This document shows, one piece after another, positions 38,150 to 40,998 of a DNA stretch of 40,998 bases. Each line of letters starts with the position of its first letter. Within the stretch, counting starts at the first letter, position 1. Both the position numbers and the translations under genes were made by a program. The stretch comes from Bacteroidales bacterium (GTDB taxonomy: Bacteria > Bacteroidota > Bacteroidia > Bacteroidales > M50B96): assembly GCA_021739985.1 (NCBI GenBank), contig JAIPAR010000004.1, positions 1 through 40,998 of the forward strand, read 5' to 3'. The notes below the pieces were generated by a model that saw only the letters and a program-made list of their open reading frames with translations, was not told the origin of the DNA and did not search any database.

Positions 38150-40588
38150 ATGAAAAAACTCTTCAGCCTCGTAGCACTACTTTCCATTGGATTGGGAAGT
38201 TTTGCGAGTGAAGCCGACCTGGTGATCCCAGAACAGATTAAGGATCAAACCATCCTTTATTATGGATTCATTATCACGCTTTTAGGCTTCCTATTTGGGC
38301 TTTATCAATTTATGAAAGTAAAAAAGATAAGTGCTCATAAATCGATGTTAGATGTAGCACAAGTTATTTTTGAGACAGGAAAAACATATCTTATTCAGCA
38401 AGGGAAATTCCTGGTTATTCTTTTCATCTTCATTGGAGCCGCCGTCAGTTTCTATTTTGGATACCTGTCGGAAGCCAACTTTGGACTTGGTGGAGTGTTG
38501 ATGATTTTAGGATGGACAGTCTTAGGGATTGCTGGATCCTATGCTGTTGCCTGGTTTGGTATTCGAATGAATACGCTGGCTAATTCCCGAATGGCATTTG
38601 CTTCTCTCGAAAGAAAACCTATCAAACTGTTGAATATTCCATTGAATGCCGGTATGAGTATCGGTGTTGTGTTGATTTCACTGGAATTAATAATGATGTT
38701 AATTATCCTGCTGTTTGTTCCTGGTGAATTTGCCGGTGCCAGCTTCATTGGATTTGCCATAGGTGAATCGCTCGGAGCTTCTGCACTCCGTATTGCCGGC
38801 GGTATCTTTACCAAAATTGCTGATATTGGCTCTGACCTGATGAAAGTTATTTTCAAAATTGGGGAAGATGATCCACGAAATCCCGGAACCATCGCCGACT
38901 GTGTGGGTGATAATGCAGGAGACAGTGTTGGACCAACTGCTGATGGATTTGAAACTTATGGAGTAACCGGTGTTGCTCTTATTTCCTTTATACTCTTAGC
39001 GGTAACCGGCGCTGAATTGCAAACTCAGCTTCTGGTATGGATTTTTGTGATGAGAATTATGATGATTGTTACTTCCATCCTCTCTTTTGGAATTAATAAT
39101 GTGATTAGCAAAGCTAAATACGATAAAGTAGATGATCTTGATTTTGAAAAACCGCTTACTTCGCTGGTATGGATTACATCAATTTTATCTATCGCAGTGA
39201 CTTATATGGTCAGTTATTTAATGATTCCTGAAATCAATGGGAATAGCGATATGTGGTGGATACTTTCAACCATTATAAGTTGCGGAACCTTTGGTGCTGC
39301 TTTGATTCCCGAATTCACTAAACTATTTACAAGTCCTAAATCTACGCATGTAAAAGAAGTAGTTGAAGCCTCCAAAGAAGGTGGTGCCTCTTTAAATATT
39401 TTATCAGGCTTAGTTGCTGGTAACTTTAGTGCATTCTGGCAAGGCATGGTATTCTTTTTATTGATGTTTGTGGCTTATTATGCCAGCAGTTTCGGCCTGG
39501 ATATCAATGAGGGCGGATTCATGATTTATCCTTCCATTTTTGCATTTGGATTGGTGGCTTTTGGTATGTTAGGAATGGGTCCGGTTACTATCGCAGTTGA
39601 TAGCTATGGACCTGTAACTGATAATGCTCAATCCATCTACGAATTGTCATTGATTGAGGAAATTCCGAACATCTCAGAAGAAATCAAAAGAGATTATGGT
39701 TTTACTCCTGATTTTGAGAAGTCAAAACATTACTTAGAGGCCAATGACGGTGCAGGAAATACCTTTAAAGCCACGGCTAAACCGGTATTAATCGGAACAG
39801 CCGTTGTTGGAGCAACCACCATGATTTTCTCGCTTATTTTAGTGATTCAAGGGACGCTGGGCATTGATCCTGAAATGGTACTCAACTTGTTGAATCCTTA
39901 TTCAATCTTTGGTTTCTTATTAGGTGGAGCAGTCATTTACTGGTTTTCCGGCGCTTCTATTCAAGCCGTAACAACCGGTGCAAGTCGTGCTGTTGCATAT
40001 ATCAAAGAGCACATCAACCTGGATCCAAATGCTCCTAAAAAAGCGGATGTTGAAAAATCAAGAGCAGTGGTTAAAATTTGCACGCAATATGCTCAAAAAG
40101 GGATGTTTAATATTTTTGTGGCCATTTTCTCCTTTGCTTTGGCCTTTGCATTTTTATCTTCTCCGGTTGGCCTTACTGCCGAAATGAGTCCGGAAGAAAA
40201 ATTAAAATTTGCTGCTCCGGTTTCACTTTTTGTTAGTTACTTGATTTCCATTGCTTTCTTTGGTTTATATCAGGCTATTTTCATGGCCAATGCCGGTGGT
40301 GCCTGGGACAATGCTAAAAAAGTGATTGAAGTAGATATGAAAGAAAAAGGAACTGAATTACACGCAGCTTCTGTTGTAGGTGATACAGTTGGTGATCCTT
40401 TTAAAGACACCTCATCGGTTGCTTTGAATCCTATCATTAAATTCACCACCTTATTTGGATTATTGGCCATGGAAATCGCTATATCAGAAGCTTTCCGTCC
40501 AATTGCTCATTATGTAGGTTTAGTATTTTTAGCAGTCGCCTTGTATTTTGTTTATCGCTCTTTCTATAAAATGAGAATAAGATACTAG
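38150..40588 (+). CDS. hppA: Membrane-bound ion-translocating pyrophosphatase
   Basis: 812 aa, many TM segments; EDDPRNPGTIADCVGDNAGDSVGPTADGFETYG substrate-binding region and GDTVGDPFKDTSSVALNPIIK. Confidence 0.95.
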   Translation: MKKLFSLVALLSIGLGSFASEADLVIPEQIKDQTILYYGFIITLLGFLFGLYQFMKVKKISAHKSMLDVAQVIFETGKTYLIQQGKFLVILFIFIGAAVSFYFGYLSEANFGLGGVLMILGWTVLGIAGSYAVAWFGIRMNTLANSRMAFASLERKPIKLLNIPLNAGMSIGVVLISLELIMMLIILLFVPGEFAGASFIGFAIGESLGASALRIAGGIFTKIADIGSDLMKVIFKIGEDDPRNPGTIADCVGDNAGDSVGPTADGFETYGVTGVALISFILLAVTGAELQTQLLVWIFVMRIMMIVTSILSFGINNVISKAKYDKVDDLDFEKPLTSLVWITSILSIAVTYMVSYLMIPEINGNSDMWWILSTIISCGTFGAALIPEFTKLFTSPKSTHVKEVVEASKEGGASLNILSGLVAGNFSAFWQGMVFFLLMFVAYYASSFGLDINEGGFMIYPSIFAFGLVAFGMLGMGPVTIAVDSYGPVTDNAQSIYELSLIEEIPNISEEIKRDYGFTPDFEKSKHYLEANDGAGNTFKATAKPVLIGTAVVGATTMIFSLILVIQGTLGIDPEMVLNLLNPYSIFGFLLGGAVIYWFSGASIQAVTTGASRAVAYIKEHINLDPNAPKKADVEKSRAVVKICTQYAQKGMFNIFVAIFSFALAFAFLSSPVGLTAEMSPEEKLKFAAPVSLFVSYLISIAFFGLYQAIFMANAGGAWDNAKKVIEVDMKEKGTELHAASVVGDTVGDPFKDTSSVALNPIIKFTTLFGLLAMEIAISEAFRPIAHYVGLVFLAVALYFVYRSFYKMRIRY

Positions 40589-40605
40589 TCATCTGTTAGC
40601 TGCAT

Positions 40606-40642
40606 AAAAAAAGACCACTTCGAAAGGAGTGGTCTTTTTTTT
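40606..40642. terminator. Bidirectional terminator between hppA and class II RNR gene
   Basis: AAAAAAAGACCACT-TCGAAAGG-AGTGGTCTTTTTTTT. Confidence 0.88.
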
Positions 40643-40662
40643 GGAATCTATTTAAAAGTTAA

Positions 40663-40998
40663 TTAGCCACATTTAGAGTTTCCGCAACTGGTGCAAATCA
40701 AACATCCTTCTTGATAGATGAGCGTTGTATTGCCGCAATTAGCACATTTCTGACCATGTTTTACCACCGTTCCATCTGGTATGTATTTCTTCAGGGAACG
40801 TGCTACTCCGGCTTTCCAGTTATTAATGCTTTCGTTATCGAAAGTCATTGAATTAATAAGATTTACTACATATTCAATAGGCATTCCATGACGTAGCACG
40901 CTGGAAATGAGTTTGGCGTAGTTCCAGTATTCTTTATTAAACTGATGGGAAAGACCTTCAAGCGTTTTGCGATAACCCAGGCGGTCGGTAAATTGGAA
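40663..40998 (-). CDS. C-terminus of vitamin B12-dependent (class II) ribonucleotide reductase, truncated at window edge
   Basis: Reverse frame from the window edge reads FQFTDRLGYRKTLEGLSHQFNKEYWNYAKLISSVLRHGMPIEYVVNLINSM...GQKCANCGNTTLIYQEGCLICTSCGNSKCG. TSCpd-like segment plus C-terminal zinc-ribbon cysteines. Confidence 0.78.
   Translation of the reverse strand, partial: FQFTDRLGYRKTLEGLSHQFNKEYWNYAKLISSVLRHGMPIEYVVNLINSMTFDNESINNWKAGVARSLKKYIPDGTVVKHGQKCANCGNTTLIYQEGCLICTSCGNSKCG

Noticed and set aside
1-40998. Prophage, transposon, integron, defence island or toxin-antitoxin system
   Set aside because: No transposase, integrase, terminal repeats, restriction, Cas or TA-like proteins in any convincing ORF. 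RadC here is the ordinary chromosomal form, not evidence of a mobile island.

Overview
This is a Bacteroidota-type chromosomal window: exact TAnnTTTG -7 promoter elements, AT-rich start regions, a UpxY-like NusG and T9SS C-terminal tails all point that way. It is mostly housekeeping genes: birA (partial), pyrE, Nudix, S41 peptidase, cls, ribD, prmC, dxs, tatA, leuS, radC, hppA and a partial class II RNR. Interleaved with these are secreted or surface genes. They include a 4158-aa T9SS-type giant protein with three tandem ~1.65-1.73 kb CARDB + beta-helix modules, and a thioredoxin-PKD-T9SS protein. There is also an adhesin-like gene overlapping the S41 protease gene, and a short polysaccharide gene trio. 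The two most interesting loci are (i) a FemAB/GNAT-like protein next to an exosortase-family protein (36337-37983), which resembles the XrtA/PEP-CTERM gene partnership. The other is (ii) a 10(+1)-heme-motif cytochrome lipoprotein followed by a tandem-rhodanese lipoprotein, both with acidic, LES-like residues after the lipobox Cys (33025-35411). I also see a duplicated 'GWS...YWP...GYQ' module shared by two secreted proteins, a TTAACAA/TTGTTAA inverted-repeat family upstream of two T9SS cargo genes, two candidate leaderless promoters with identical spacing, and two convergent gene pairs overlapping through palindromic stop tetramers. I found no rRNA, tRNA, CRISPR array or mobile element. No database searches were run; all family calls come from motif recognition.
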